A stretch of DNA of 64,000 nt from Peteryoungia aggregata LMG 23059. Lineage in GTDB: Bacteria > Pseudomonadota > Alphaproteobacteria > Rhizobiales > Rhizobiaceae. The notes beneath the pieces were generated by a model that was not told the origin of the DNA, searched no databases, and saw only the letters and a program-made list of their open reading frames with translations. This document shows, piece by piece, positions 7,653 through 16,923 of this stretch (the first letter of the stretch is position 1; each line of letters opens with the position of its first letter). Location: the NCBI RefSeq assembly GCF_030814435.1, contig NZ_JAUSUW010000019.1, positions 1 to 64,000 on the forward strand. The letters run 5' to 3'. The translations under genes and the position numbers were made by a program.

Positions 7653-10055
7653 ATGCCTGAGATGACGAGCGACCTGACCTGGGTCGCGATGCTGTTGCCC
7701 TTCGCCGCCGCACTTCTGGCGCCCTGGCTCACGGCTCGAACAGGGGCGAATGCCGCCTGGCTCCTGGCCCTCGCGCCGGGGCTGGCCTTCGCCCACTTCG
7801 CCGGTTTCCTGCCGGAGATCGCCGCCGGCGAACGGGTCACCGGCGGCTATGCCTGGGTGCCGAGCCTCAACCTCTCCTTTTCCTGGTTCATCGACGGCTT
7901 GTCGCTCACCTTCGCGCTGTTGATCACCGGCATCGGCACGCTCATCGTGCTTTATGCCGGCGGCTACATGAAGGGCCATCCGCAGCAGGGCCGCTTCATT
8001 GGCTTCATCCTGCTCTTCATGGGCGCCATGCTCGGCCTCGTCGTCTCTGACAGCTTCCTGATGCTCTTTGTCTTCTGGGAACTGACATCGATCACCTCCT
8101 TCCTGCTGATCGGTTTTGATCACAGCCGCGAGGCCTCGCGCCGTGCAGCGCTCCAGGCGCTCGTCGTCACCGGTGGCGGCGGCCTCATCCTCTTGGCCGG
8201 CATGATCTTCATCTGGAACATCACCGGCACCAGCCAGCTCTCGCTTCTGCTCGCCACGGGTGATGCGATGCGCGAAAGCCCCTTCTATCTGGCGGCCCTC
8301 TTCCTGGTGCTCGGCGGCGCCTTCACCAAGTCGGCCCAGTTCCCCTTCCATTTCTGGCTGCCCAATGCCATGGAAGCGCCGACCCCGGTCTCGGCCTATC
8401 TGCATTCGGCCACCATGGTGAAGGCCGGCGTCTATCTGCTGATGCGCCTCAATCCTGTGATGGGAGAGACGCCCGCCTGGGAAATCCTGCTGCCCTTCTT
8501 CGGCGGCATCACGCTGATCGTCGGTGCGGTGCTGGCTGTCCGCCAGACGGATCTGAAGCTGATGCTCGCCTATACGACGGTTGCCTCGCTCGGCCTGCTC
8601 GTGATGCTGACCGGCTTTGACACCGAATATGCGGTCGAGGCGGCGGTCCTCTATCTCGTCGCACATTCGCTGTTCAAGGGCGCGCTCTTCATGGTTGCCG
8701 GCGCCATCGACCACGAGGCAGGCACCCGTGACATCACAAAGCTGGGCGGGCTTGGCAAGCTGATGCCGATCACCTTTGCTGCCGCCCTTTTGGCCGGCAT
8801 CTCCATGGCCGGCCTGCCGCCGCTTTTCGGGTTCCTCGCCAAGGAAGAGATCTATTATGCGCTGGCGGGGTCAGATCCGCGCGCCATCCTCTTCACGGCG
8901 GTTGCAGTCATCGGCAATGCGCTGATGTTCGTCATCGCCTTCGCCGTCGGGTTGAAACCCTTCATCGGGAAGGAAGGCAATACGCCGAAACACGCCCATG
9001 AAGGCCCCGTGCTGCTCTGGCTCGGGCCGCTGACGCTGGCCGCGCTGTCGCTCGCAGCCGCGCTCTTCTCCGGCGTCACGCACCGCTTCATCTCCTCGCC
9101 CATGGCAAGCGCCGTCGATGGCGAGGCCCAGACGGTGACGATCAGCCTCATCCCGCATCTCGGCGTGGCACTGGCGCTGTCCGTCCTCACCGTCATTCTC
9201 GGCCTCGTGCTTTATCTCGGCCTCGACCGCCTGCGCAGCGCCGTCGATCGTCTGGTCACCGGCCTCGGCGTCAGCCCCGATCGCGGCTTCGACCATTTCA
9301 TTTCCGGCCTGGTCCGCCTTTCGACGGTGGTCACCCGCTTCCTGCAGAACGGCAGGCTCGAGACCTACATCACCGCCTCCTTCGTCTTCGTCGCCCTGGT
9401 TCTGCTGGTCACGCCCGTGGTCTATGGCGAGCTTCCGACCCGCTTCAATCTGCCGTCGGAATTCGACCTGCATGAGATGGCCATTCTCGCCATCGCCGTC
9501 ATTGGGGTCATCGCGGTCCTGACGGCGAGGGACCGCCTGACCGCCATCGTCTGCCTCGGCATCCAGGGCTTCGCCGTCGCGGTCATTTTCCTGCTCTACG
9601 GTGCGCCGGACCTCTCCTTCACCCAGTTCATGGTCGAGACGCTCTCGGTCGTCATCCTGGCACTGGTCATGACCCGTCTGAAACTGTCGCCCTCTGATCA
9701 CCGCCCGGGTCTGGCGCGGCTGTTTGACGGCACACTGGCGATCGCTTGCGGTCTCGGCTTTGCCCTGATGCTGGTCGCCTCGACCTCAGGTCCCTTCGAT
9801 GCCTCGTTGACGGCTTTCTTCGGAGAGTATTCGAAGATCATCGCCCACGGCGCCAATGTCGTGAACGTCATCATCGTCGACTTCCGCGGCGTCGACACGT
9901 TGGGCGAGATTGCTGTGGTGATGATAACAGGCCTGTCGATCCTGGCACTGATCCGCATCCGTGTCGGTCAGCCCACCATCCAGGCACCTGCGCCGTCCGC
10001 AGTCGCCCGGTCGCCGGCACCGGCACCGGCGAAGAAGAAGGGGGCAGGCAAATGA
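7653..10055 (+). CDS. mnhA: Mrp/Mnh Na+(K+)/H+ antiporter subunit A
   Basis: 800-residue membrane protein, the large NuoL-like subunit of the multi-subunit cation/proton antiporter. The N-terminal two thirds is the proton-translocating module (conserved ITSFLLIGFDH, then AQFPFHFWLPNAMEAPTPVSAYLHS cut here to its key PFHFWLPNA). The C-terminal third has the DUF4040-like extension typical of subunit A. Subunit B is a separate gene, so this is the group with unfused A and B. The A/B-fused PhaAB of other rhizobia would be longer. SD-like GGGAGATG precedes the ATG. First gene of mnhABCDEFG. Confidence 0.95.
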   Translation: MPEMTSDLTWVAMLLPFAAALLAPWLTARTGANAAWLLALAPGLAFAHFAGFLPEIAAGERVTGGYAWVPSLNLSFSWFIDGLSLTFALLITGIGTLIVLYAGGYMKGHPQQGRFIGFILLFMGAMLGLVVSDSFLMLFVFWELTSITSFLLIGFDHSREASRRAALQALVVTGGGGLILLAGMIFIWNITGTSQLSLLLATGDAMRESPFYLAALFLVLGGAFTKSAQFPFHFWLPNAMEAPTPVSAYLHSATMVKAGVYLLMRLNPVMGETPAWEILLPFFGGITLIVGAVLAVRQTDLKLMLAYTTVASLGLLVMLTGFDTEYAVEAAVLYLVAHSLFKGALFMVAGAIDHEAGTRDITKLGGLGKLMPITFAAALLAGISMAGLPPLFGFLAKEEIYYALAGSDPRAILFTAVAVIGNALMFVIAFAVGLKPFIGKEGNTPKHAHEGPVLLWLGPLTLAALSLAAALFSGVTHRFISSPMASAVDGEAQTVTISLIPHLGVALALSVLTVILGLVLYLGLDRLRSAVDRLVTGLGVSPDRGFDHFISGLVRLSTVVTRFLQNGRLETYITASFVFVALVLLVTPVVYGELPTRFNLPSEFDLHEMAILAIAVIGVIAVLTARDRLTAIVCLGIQGFAVAVIFLLYGAPDLSFTQFMVETLSVVILALVMTRLKLSPSDHRPGLARLFDGTLAIACGLGFALMLVASTSGPFDASLTAFFGEYSKIIAHGANVVNVIIVDFRGVDTLGEIAVVMITGLSILALIRIRVGQPTIQAPAPSAVARSPAPAPAKKKGAGK

Positions 10056-10082
10056 GCATGGTCTCTCAGATAATCCTCACTG

Positions 10083-10240
10083 CGGGTTACCCCCCTCTGT
10101 CGGCGACGCCGACATCTCCCCCACAAGGGGGGAGAGTGGCCGCGACCGTTTCGCCCGCGCTAGCCGCCTTCCGCTCTCCCCCCCTGTGGGGGAGATGCCC
10201 GCCCTTCGACAGGCTCAGGGGGCAGAGGGGGGTACCAGGA
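10083..10240. repeat. mosaic repeat between mnhA and mnhB
   Basis: Contains facing arms CATCTCCCCCACAAGGGG and CTCCCCCCCTGTGGGGGAG and the module CCCTTCGACAGGCTCAGGGG. Close relatives lie at 48948-49200 and, for the CGACAGGCTCAGGGG module, near 34820. It occupies most of the 230-bp gap inside an operon whose other junctions are mostly overlapping, so it looks like an insertion. The paired arms could fold in the mRNA and affect mnhB-G expression. Confidence 0.75.
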
Positions 10241-10287
10241 ACGCATACGGCTGAGTATCGCCAACAGACTGCGACGGAGGCCCCGCG

Positions 10288-10707
10288 ATGAACACCGTGA
10301 TCTTCCGCACTTTCGCGCCTTTTCTCACGGCGCTGATGCTGGTCTTCTCGATCTTCGTGCTGCTGCGCGGGCACAACGAACCGGGTGGCGGCTTCATCGG
10401 TGGCCTGATCGGCGCCTCCGCCTTCGCCATCTATGGTATCGCCTTTGGCGTCCAGGCCGTGCGTCGCGCGCTGAAGTTCCACCCCATGTCGATCGCCGGC
10501 TTCGGCCTGCTGGTCTCGACTTTGTCCGGCGTCGTCTCCGCACCGCTCGGCTATCCCTTCATGACCGGCATCTGGGTCTATCCGAGCCTGTTCGGGGTCG
10601 AGGTGCCGTTCGCCACGGTCATTTCCTTCGATATCGGCGTCTATCTTGTCGTGGTGGGAACCTTCACCTCCATTGCGCTCGCACTCGAAGAAAGGGATGA
10701 CGGCTGA
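10288..10707 (+). CDS. mnhB: Mrp antiporter subunit B
   Basis: 139 residues, four hydrophobic segments, with the MnhB signature region [15 protein letters not shown]. Small integral-membrane partner of subunit A in the antiporter complex. GGAGG lies 6-7 nt before the ATG. Its last base of stop is shared with the start of mnhC. Confidence 0.95.
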   Translation: MNTVIFRTFAPFLTALMLVFSIFVLLRGHNEPGGGFIGGLIGASAFAIYGIAFGVQAVRRALKFHPMSIAGFGLLVSTLSGVVSAPLGYPFMTGIWVYPSLFGVEVPFATVISFDIGVYLVVVGTFTSIALALEERDDG

Positions 10708-11084
10708 TGGAAGTCATCTTCTCCCTCGTTGTCGGCATCTTCTTCGCTGCCGCCGTCTATCTGATGCTCTCGAAGAAGATCATCCGCATCCTGCTCGGCA
10801 TCGTGCTGCTCGGCAATGCCGTCAACATGCTGATCTTCACCACCGGCCGCCTGACGCCCGCCATCCCGCCGATCATCCCCGGCGGGGCCGACGTGCTGCC
10901 GCTGGGCACCGCCAATCCGCTGCCGCAGGCCCTCATCCTGACGGCGATCGTTATCTCCTTCTCCTTCTTCTGCTTCCTGCTGGTGCTCACCTACCGCGCC
11001 TACCAGGACCTCGGCACCGATGACTCCGCCGAAATGCGGGTGGCGGAGCCGATGGACGATCCGTTGCCGCCGAGCGGCTACTGA
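10707..11084 (+). CDS. mnhC: Mrp antiporter subunit C
   Basis: 125 residues, NuoK-like, three membrane segments; the RILLGIVLLGNAVNMLIF helix is characteristic. One-base overlap with mnhB (TGATG) indicates coupling. Works with the D subunit in the NuoKN-like half of the complex. Confidence 0.95.
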   Translation: MEVIFSLVVGIFFAAAVYLMLSKKIIRILLGIVLLGNAVNMLIFTTGRLTPAIPPIIPGGADVLPLGTANPLPQALILTAIVISFSFFCFLLVLTYRAYQDLGTDDSAEMRVAEPMDDPLPPSGY

Positions 11085-11104
11085 GCAGGAGACACGAGGA
11101 CATC

Positions 11105-12685
11105 ATGGCTGCCCCCACCACAACGCCCGTCGATTACGCCGCCGCCTATGTCATGGAGCCGGCGACGCTTGCCCACTGGCTGGCCGTTACTCCAATTGCA
11201 CTCTGCATCGGCGTCGGCGCGATCCTGATGATGATCCGCCACCGCACGGACTGGCATCCGCCGGTGGCGCTCGTCGCTCTCGCGATCCTGATCGGCGTGG
11301 ATGCCCTTCTCCTCATGCAGGTCATGGCAGACGGGCCGATCACCATGATGATGGGCCGCTGGCTGCCGCCCTTCGGCATCGCCATCACGGTGGACCTCAC
11401 CGGCGCGCTGCTCTCACTCGCTGCGGCCATCGTCGCCTTCGCCGGGGCGCTCTATGCCCATGTCGAAATCGGCTCGAGTGGGCGCCGCTATGGTTTCTAT
11501 CCGCTTCTGATGCTGCTGATGGCCGGCGTGTCCGGTGCCTTCCTGACCGGTGACATCTTCAACCTCTATGTCTGGTTCGAGGTGCTGCTGATCTCGTCCT
11601 TCGGCCTGCTGATCCTCGGCTCCGAGCGCGAGCAGATCGACGGCGCGCTGAAATATGCCGTGCTGAACCTGATGGCAACCACGCTCTTCCTGATCGCCGT
11701 CGCCTATCTCTATGGCATCTTCGGCACGCTCAACATGGCCGATATTGCGCTGAAGGTCCCGGCCTATGCCGAGACCGCGCCGCTGATGACGCTGTCGGCG
11801 CTCTTCATCCTCGCCTTCTCGATGAAGGCCGCGGCCTTCCCGGTCAATTTCTGGCTGCCTGCCTCCTATCACACGCCGCGCGTCGTGGTTTCGGCGCTGT
11901 TCGCCGGCCTGCTCACCAAGGTCGGTGTCTATGCGCTCCTGCGCGTCATGGTCATGCTCTTCCCCGTCGAGCGCGAGGCCTTGAGCCTCGTCATCGCCGT
12001 CGTCGCGGCGCTGACCATGATCCTCGGTGCCATCGGCGCGCTCGCCCAGAATGACATTCGCCGCTTCCTCGGCTTCGTCGTCATCGCCGGCATCGGCAAC
12101 ATGCTGGCGGGCGTGGCGATTGGTGGCGAGATGGCCGTCGGTGCCGCCATCTTCTACGCGCTGCATTCCATCCTGCTGATGACTGCCCTCTATCTGGTCG
12201 CCGGCGAGATCGCCCGCCTTGGCGGCAGTTTCCGCCTCGACCGTGTGGCGGGTCTCTGGACTGCCGCACCGGCCTTTGCCGCCATATCCCTGGCGCTGTT
12301 CTTTGCCGGCAGCGGCCTGCCGCCCTTTTCCGGCTTCTGGCCCAAGACGCTGCTCGTCAAGGCCTCGATCGATATCGGCGCCTGGTGGTTGGCGGCCTCC
12401 GTGCTCGTCTCCGGCTTCCTGACCACGATTGCCTTCGGTCGCGTCTTCCTCTTCGCCTTCTGGCGACCGGTGGCCGTCGAGGGGGCCGCCAATGCGGTCG
12501 CCCCGGCCATCTCCGCCGGTGCCGAGCGCTGGCGCATGGCGCCGATCCTGCTGCTGACCGGCTTCGTCGTCTGGTTCGGCCTCTTCCCCGATAGCCTGAT
12601 CGTCGCCAGCCAGCAGGCGGCTGCCGGTCTCGGCGACCCGACCGCCTATATCCGCTCCGTCTTCCCTGAAGGAGGTGCCCGATGA
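11105..12685 (+). CDS. mnhD: Mrp antiporter subunit D
   Basis: 526 residues, second NuoL/M/N-type proton-channel subunit with about 14 membrane helices. Conserved AAFPVNFWLPASYHTPR and the lysine-containing helix following it are seen. GGAGACACGAGG leader before the ATG at 11105. It overlaps mnhE by 4 bp (ATGA). Confidence 0.95.
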   Translation: MAAPTTTPVDYAAAYVMEPATLAHWLAVTPIALCIGVGAILMMIRHRTDWHPPVALVALAILIGVDALLLMQVMADGPITMMMGRWLPPFGIAITVDLTGALLSLAAAIVAFAGALYAHVEIGSSGRRYGFYPLLMLLMAGVSGAFLTGDIFNLYVWFEVLLISSFGLLILGSEREQIDGALKYAVLNLMATTLFLIAVAYLYGIFGTLNMADIALKVPAYAETAPLMTLSALFILAFSMKAAAFPVNFWLPASYHTPRVVVSALFAGLLTKVGVYALLRVMVMLFPVEREALSLVIAVVAALTMILGAIGALAQNDIRRFLGFVVIAGIGNMLAGVAIGGEMAVGAAIFYALHSILLMTALYLVAGEIARLGGSFRLDRVAGLWTAAPAFAAISLALFFAGSGLPPFSGFWPKTLLVKASIDIGAWWLAASVLVSGFLTTIAFGRVFLFAFWRPVAVEGAANAVAPAISAGAERWRMAPILLLTGFVVWFGLFPDSLIVASQQAAAGLGDPTAYIRSVFPEGGAR

Positions 12686-13155
12686 GCCTTTATGCGATCA
12701 GCATCCTGATGGCGGTGATCTGGGCCACCGTGTCAGGCAGTTTCACGCTCCTCAACCTGATCTTCGGCTTCGTCCTCTCGCTGCTGACACTCTATCTGCT
12801 GCGCGAGCGTTTCGTCGGTCGCGACTATACCAGCCGCAGCCGTCGCGTGTTTGCGCTGGTGCTGCTGTTTCTCGTCGAACTCGCCAAATCCGCCTGGAAG
12901 GTCGCAATACTCGTCCTCCGGCCCAACATGGATCTGAAGCCCGGCATCTTTGCCTATCGGCTGACGGTGAAGAGCGACTGGGAGATCTCACTGCTCGCCA
13001 ATCTCATCACGCTCACACCCGGCACGCTCTCCGTCGATGTGTCGGAAGACCGCCAGACGCTCTATATCCATGCGATCGATTGCAGTGACGTCGAGGCGGC
13101 GCGGCGTGACATCGCCGAGGGCTTCGAGAAGAAGATCATGGAGGCCTTTGCCTGA
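12682..13155 (+). CDS. mnhE: Mrp antiporter subunit E
   Basis: 157 residues, MnhE/PhaE family. Two to three N-terminal helices, then a soluble tail with [14 protein letters not shown], the family's best conserved stretch. Overlaps mnhD by 4 bp and mnhF by 1 bp. Confidence 0.94.
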   Translation: MSLYAISILMAVIWATVSGSFTLLNLIFGFVLSLLTLYLLRERFVGRDYTSRSRRVFALVLLFLVELAKSAWKVAILVLRPNMDLKPGIFAYRLTVKSDWEISLLANLITLTPGTLSVDVSEDRQTLYIHAIDCSDVEAARRDIAEGFEKKIMEAFA

Positions 13156-13559
13156 TGACCCCTGAACTCATCGTCGAATACGCCTCGATCTTCGCCATTT
13201 TCATCCTGGTGATCGCGCTGCTGATGACGGTCTACCGCGCCGTGGTCGGTCCGACGCTGCCCGACCGCATCATCGCGCTCGACATGCTGGTCGGCATCGT
13301 CATCGGCTTCATCGCTGTGATCGCGCTGAGAACCGGCTACACGCTCTATATCGACATCGCCATCGCGCTCGGCCTCGTTGGCTTCCTGGCAACCGTCGCC
13401 TTCGCCCGTTTCATCCTTGTCCGTGGCGTCGTCGGGGAGGGGGAGCAGGTCCAGTCCGGTCCGCAACGCGCCGCAGTCAAGGGCAAGGCCGCCCGCAAGC
13501 CTGCCAAAACAGGCAAATCGTCCAAATCAGCCGCCGCACGTGGCAAGGAGGTCAACTGA
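13155..13559 (+). CDS. mnhF: Mrp antiporter subunit F
   Basis: 134 residues. Three membrane helices with the conserved [12 protein letters not shown] loop define the MnhF/PhaF family. The lysine/alanine-rich C-terminal tail of about 45 residues is longer than the family minimum and probably disordered. One-base overlaps on both sides. Confidence 0.93.
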   Translation: MTPELIVEYASIFAIFILVIALLMTVYRAVVGPTLPDRIIALDMLVGIVIGFIAVIALRTGYTLYIDIAIALGLVGFLATVAFARFILVRGVVGEGEQVQSGPQRAAVKGKAARKPAKTGKSSKSAAARGKEVN

Positions 13560-13885
13560 TGTCCATGCTCGCCGCCATTTTCGTCGCATTCATCATGGTC
13601 GTCGGCGCGCTCTTTTCACTGATCGCCGCGATCGGCGTCAATCGCCTGCCCGATCTCTATACACGCATGCATGCGGCCTCCAAGGCGGGCACCGTCGGTT
13701 CCGGCCTGCTTCTGCTCGCCGTCGGCATTCATGCGGCTGATGTCGCCACTTTCGGCCGCGCCCTGGCCGGCATCGTGTTTTTCATCCTCACCGCTCCCGT
13801 GTCGGCGCACTTGCTGGCCCGCGCAGCGCACAAGGTGGGCTACACGCTTTCATCTGTATCTGTACGTGACGATATGAGCAGATGA
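13559..13885 (+). CDS. mnhG: Mrp antiporter subunit G
   Basis: 108 residues, last gene of the operon. MnhG/PhaG family: conserved [20 protein letters not shown] and three hydrophobic segments. With it the seven-subunit antiporter is complete, so Na+/K+ and pH homeostasis by Mrp can be predicted. Confidence 0.94.
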   Translation: MSMLAAIFVAFIMVVGALFSLIAAIGVNRLPDLYTRMHAASKAGTVGSGLLLLAVGIHAADVATFGRALAGIVFFILTAPVSAHLLARAAHKVGYTLSSVSVRDDMSR

Positions 13886-14243
13886 TATAATTGACGTAAG
13901 TTATGGTTGAACTTTGGATTTTTTTGAAATCGCAGTTCTATCTTTGCAATGCAAAATCGAACGAACGTCTAATAAAGCCGGTTTATACCCGTCAAATCTA
14001 GTAGAAATAACCGGTAGACATTTATGCCAAGAGTGGTAATTCCATATCGAGGGCGCTGATCTGTTGCGTGCCTGATCTGTAGGTGAAGTTGAATCTAGGT
14101 ATTGCCACACGTAGGCGCCAGATCTTCGCCAGGATCGGCGTTACAGGTGCCTGGACGGTTTGGGGTCGTCCGGTATTCCAGCTGATCTTCGTGGGGTTGT
14201 TTTCTTCTTCTCCCTTCGCCGTCCTCGGCAAGGGAGAGGCACT
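13886..14243. promoter_or_regulatory. long AT-rich mucR upstream region
   Basis: About 360 bp without a convincing gene. AT-rich in its first 250 bp, with many T-A steps. MucR/Ros proteins bind AT-rich DNA and repress their own genes, so this is the expected place for autoregulatory sites. No single operator could be singled out. Confidence 0.45.
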
Positions 14244-14288
14244 ATGAATCGTGTCTGCGGGCGACGGCGGAGCGCCGCAGGCTTATGA
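14244..14288 (+). CDS. possible 14-residue leader peptide upstream of mucR
   Basis: ATG at 14244 follows AAGGGAGAGG at good spacing and reads MNRVCGRRRSAAGL to a TGA at 14286-14288. That stop is directly followed by ACAGGAG, the mucR ribosome site. Six of the fourteen residues are Arg, Cys or Gly. Its codons overlap a CTGCG...CGCAG hairpin. The arrangement suggests translational coupling, but conservation is unknown. Confidence 0.35.
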   Translation: MNRVCGRRRSAAGL

Positions 14289-14301
14289 ACAGGAGACGTG
14301 A

Positions 14302-14730
14302 ATGAGTGAAGTACAACAGGGACCCAGCCAGCAAGTGCTGGTGGAACTGACGGCTGACATCGTGGCAGCCTATGTCAGCAACCATGTGGTCCAGGTCAGT
14401 GATCTGACCAATTTGATTGCCGATGTCCACCAGGCGCTGAGCAACACCACCTCGCCGACCCCGGTGCCGGTCGTCGTCGAAAAGCCGAAGCCGCCGGTTC
14501 CGATCCGCAAGTCGATCGAGGACGACTACCTGATCTGCCTCGAGGATGGTCAGAAGTTCAAGTCGCTGAAGCGCCACCTGATGACCCATTACAACATGAC
14601 GCCGGAAGAATACCGCGAGAAGTGGGGCCTGCCGTCCGACTATCCGATGGTAGCCCCTGCCTATGCCGAAGCGCGCTCGCGCCTCGCCAAGGAAATGGGC
14701 CTCGGCCAGCGCCGCAAGCGCAGCAAGTAA
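14302..14730 (+). CDS. mucR: MucR/Ros-family transcriptional regulator
   Basis: 142 residues. The C-terminal zinc-finger-like domain [18 protein letters not shown] followed by [19 protein letters not shown] is diagnostic. As in MucR proteins, the second classic cysteine of Ros is an aspartate. The N-terminal half is the oligomerisation region typical of this family. MucR globally controls exopolysaccharide, motility and virulence or symbiosis genes in rhizobia and acts as an H-NS-like silencer of AT-rich DNA. Followed by a strong terminator. Confidence 0.95.
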   Translation: MSEVQQGPSQQVLVELTADIVAAYVSNHVVQVSDLTNLIADVHQALSNTTSPTPVPVVVEKPKPPVPIRKSIEDDYLICLEDGQKFKSLKRHLMTHYNMTPEEYREKWGLPSDYPMVAPAYAEARSRLAKEMGLGQRRKRSK

Positions 14731-14769
14731 GCCGGTCTGGATGCCCCTGCATCCGTTGCCAGAAAACGA

Positions 14770-14795
14770 GGCCGGTCCAGCGACCGGCCTTTTTT
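14770..14795 (+). terminator. terminator of mucR
   Basis: Perfect 8-bp stem GGCCGGTC/GACCGGCC with a CAGC loop, followed by six T. Confidence 0.88.
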
Positions 14796-14958
14796 ATGAA
14801 TTAAGAAAGGAAAATATTCCGAATTTGTGATGGTGTCGTCGCACGCAGGCGTGCTTTGCGAAGCCATAAATTTGTTAGGACCCATCAAATTATGGGGTAC
14901 AAAAGCGCTGTCGCTCTGTTAGCTTTAATAGGAAGAAAATCCTATTGCGAGGCGCGCT

Positions 14959-15399
14959 ATGACCATCGATACTTCGCCAGTCTCACCCGCTCACCCCTTG
15001 TCGGCTGCGCCGGCCATCGAATGGTCGCCCGATGACGACCAATTCACCCCGGCGACCCTAGACGATGATCGTCAGTTGACGCCCGAACGGCGGCTTCTCT
15101 GCATGATCGTCCGGCAACTGGCCGAGGAGCTTCTGCGCGCCACCGGCCTTGACCACGATCAGGAGCCCGGGAGGCGGGCCGCGAACCATGTCCGTCAGGT
15201 CGCAATGTATGTCTGCCATGTCGCCTATTCCATGCCCATGGGCGAGGTGGCCCAGGCCTTCGGCCGCGACCGCTCCACGGTCGGCCATGCTTGCCGCATG
15301 GTCGAGGACCGGCGTGACGACCGCGCCTACGACACCTTCGTCGCCATTGTCGAGCGCATGGCGAGCGCCGTGCATCTGCTCGCCGGCCGCCGCATCTGA
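14959..15399 (+). CDS. HTH protein with DnaA domain-IV-like DNA-binding region
   Basis: 146 residues. The C-terminal half contains MPMGEVAQAFGRDRSTVGHA, a helix-turn-helix like the one DnaA uses to read DnaA boxes, without the ATPase domain. The N-terminal 45 residues are low-complexity and probably disordered. Stand-alone DnaA-box-binding paralogues of this kind occur in Rhizobiales; a regulatory role is inferred. It is followed after 15 bp by the DUF6456 gene and is likely co-transcribed. Confidence 0.75.
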   Translation: MTIDTSPVSPAHPLSAAPAIEWSPDDDQFTPATLDDDRQLTPERRLLCMIVRQLAEELLRATGLDHDQEPGRRAANHVRQVAMYVCHVAYSMPMGEVAQAFGRDRSTVGHACRMVEDRRDDRAYDTFVAIVERMASAVHLLAGRRI

Positions 15400-15414
15400 A
15401 GGGAGGGAGAGATC

Positions 15415-16206
15415 ATGACCCGCAGCGAAAGACGGCAGATCCGCCAGATCCTGCGCCGCGCTCTTGCCGCGCCGCTTCTTACTGGCACAACCAGCCCCGA
15501 GGCGGGCGCCGACCGCAGCTCCACGATTTCAGCCGGCATGGCTCCGGATCTCATCGCCCGGCTGGTCTCCGACGGTCTGCTTGCCCCATCGCCCCGGGGC
15601 TTCGTCGCTACGCCGCAAACCGCCGCCTGGCTGCGCCGCGATCTCTGTGATCTGCCCGACGAGGCCCATGCCAGCCAGCATCGCACTGTCGCCGTCGAGA
15701 CGCTGGACATGCCGGACGGACGCCAGGTGGCGCGCCGCAACCTTCAGGAATCGCCGCTCTTTCCGTTGCTGCGCCTCAAGGAGAAGGACGGGCGTCCCTT
15801 TCTCTCCGAGGAGGCCCTTGCCGCCGGAGAGCGGCTCGCCGCAGATTTCGACTTCGCCGGCCTGCAGCCGCGCATCACCGCAAGCTGGGAGCCGAGACTT
15901 GCGAGCCGCAGCACGGGTGCCCCGCCGGCAGCCGTCGAGCTGACGGACAACAGGCTCTCTGCCCGAAGCCGCGTCACGCGTGCCATGGAGGCCATGGGCC
16001 CGGAACTGTCCGGTGTGGCGCTCGATGTCTGCTGCTTTGGAAAGGGGCTCGAAACCGTCGAGCGCGAGCGTCAATGGCCGGCCCGCTCCGCCAAGCTCAT
16101 GCTGCGGGCGGCCCTGCTTTCGCTCGCCCGCCACTATACCCCGCCAGCGCCGAAATCGCGGTCGCGCCACTGGGGCGACGAAGGCTTTCGGCCGGAGATG
16201 GCGTGA
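15415..16206 (+). CDS. DUF6456 domain-containing protein
   Basis: 263 residues, no signal or membrane segment. The C-terminal part (AVELTDNRLSARSRVTRAM, then GVALDVCCFGKGLETVERE and WPARSAKLMLRAALLSLARHY) corresponds to the DUF6456 region known from Rhizobiales. It looks like a winged-helix-type DNA-binding fold, but its function is not known. GGAGGGAGAG precedes the ATG. Second gene behind the DnaA-like HTH gene. Confidence 0.75.
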   Translation: MTRSERRQIRQILRRALAAPLLTGTTSPEAGADRSSTISAGMAPDLIARLVSDGLLAPSPRGFVATPQTAAWLRRDLCDLPDEAHASQHRTVAVETLDMPDGRQVARRNLQESPLFPLLRLKEKDGRPFLSEEALAAGERLAADFDFAGLQPRITASWEPRLASRSTGAPPAAVELTDNRLSARSRVTRAMEAMGPELSGVALDVCCFGKGLETVERERQWPARSAKLMLRAALLSLARHYTPPAPKSRSRHWGDEGFRPEMA

Positions 16207-16224
16207 GCGCCTGATCGCCTGAGG

Positions 16225-16641
16225 CTAAACGATCCGCCGAGCCGCCTCTTCGCGGATCCGCTGGATCATCGAGCGTAGGCCGTTGGCCCGCTGCGCGGTC
16301 AGGTGTTCGAGAAGCCCAAGCTGCTTGAAGAGATCCAGCGCGTCGAAGGCGACCACTTCGGACGCTCGTCTGCCCGAATAGGCCTCGAGCACGATGGCGA
16401 CCAGTCCGCGCACGATGAAGGCGTCGCTGTCACCGCGAAAGGTCATGACCGGATCGGCGCCGTCGCCGGATGTGACCGAGAGCCAGACCTGGCTGGCGCA
16501 GCCCTGCACCTTGTTCTCCGCCGATTTTTCCGCATCCGGCAGGTCCGGCAGCGCCTTCCCGAGCTCGATCACATAGCGCATCCGGTCCTCCCAATCCTCC
16601 AGGAAGCCGAAGTCGTCGATCATCTCGTTCAAAGTCGCCAT
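16225..16641 (-). CDS. sufE: SufE-family sulfur acceptor protein
   Basis: 138 residues. Carries VQGCASQVW, whose cysteine accepts persulfide sulfur from the SufS desulfurase for Fe-S cluster assembly. The ATG at 16641 (MATLNEMIDDF) fits the known N-terminus; upstream in-frame residues to 16737 do not look coding. Stands apart from any suf operon in this window. Convergent with the DUF6456 gene. Confidence 0.93.
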   Translation of the reverse strand: MATLNEMIDDFGFLEDWEDRMRYVIELGKALPDLPDAEKSAENKVQGCASQVWLSVTSGDGADPVMTFRGDSDAFIVRGLVAIVLEAYSGRRASEVVAFDALDLFKQLGLLEHLTAQRANGLRSMIQRIREEAARRIV

Positions 16642-16747
16642 GCTGCACCCGCTCTTTTCGTCCGCCCCATATAGGCCAGACCCGAGCCCTTTTGAACCGG
16701 CTGCGGCAAGGAAACCTGTCGGTGGCTTTCGCGGCATCAGTCGAACA

Positions 16748-16779
16748 AGAAAAAAGCCGCGCAGCTTGCGCTACGCGGC
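16748..16779 (-). terminator. terminator downstream of the DUF5330 gene
   Basis: Minus strand: stem GCCGCG/CGCGGC with inner partly paired bases, then a run of T (seen as A on the plus strand). It lies about 145 bp beyond the stop of the gene at 16924. Confidence 0.65.
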
Positions 16780-16923
16780 CCGGCAAATGCCGAATTCAGT
16801 GAGGGACAGGCAGACAGGCATCCGGTCCATGGCAGGGCCGGTTGCAAGCAGGTGAGGGGCGGGCATCCGCCCCGGAATTCTTGAAGGATTGCCGGATGGC
16901 AATCGGATGGAATGGTCAGGCCG

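Noticed and set aside
13901-14231. Minus-strand small frames upstream of mucR
   Set aside because: No ribosome site, Ser/Trp-rich composition; more likely a regulatory region.
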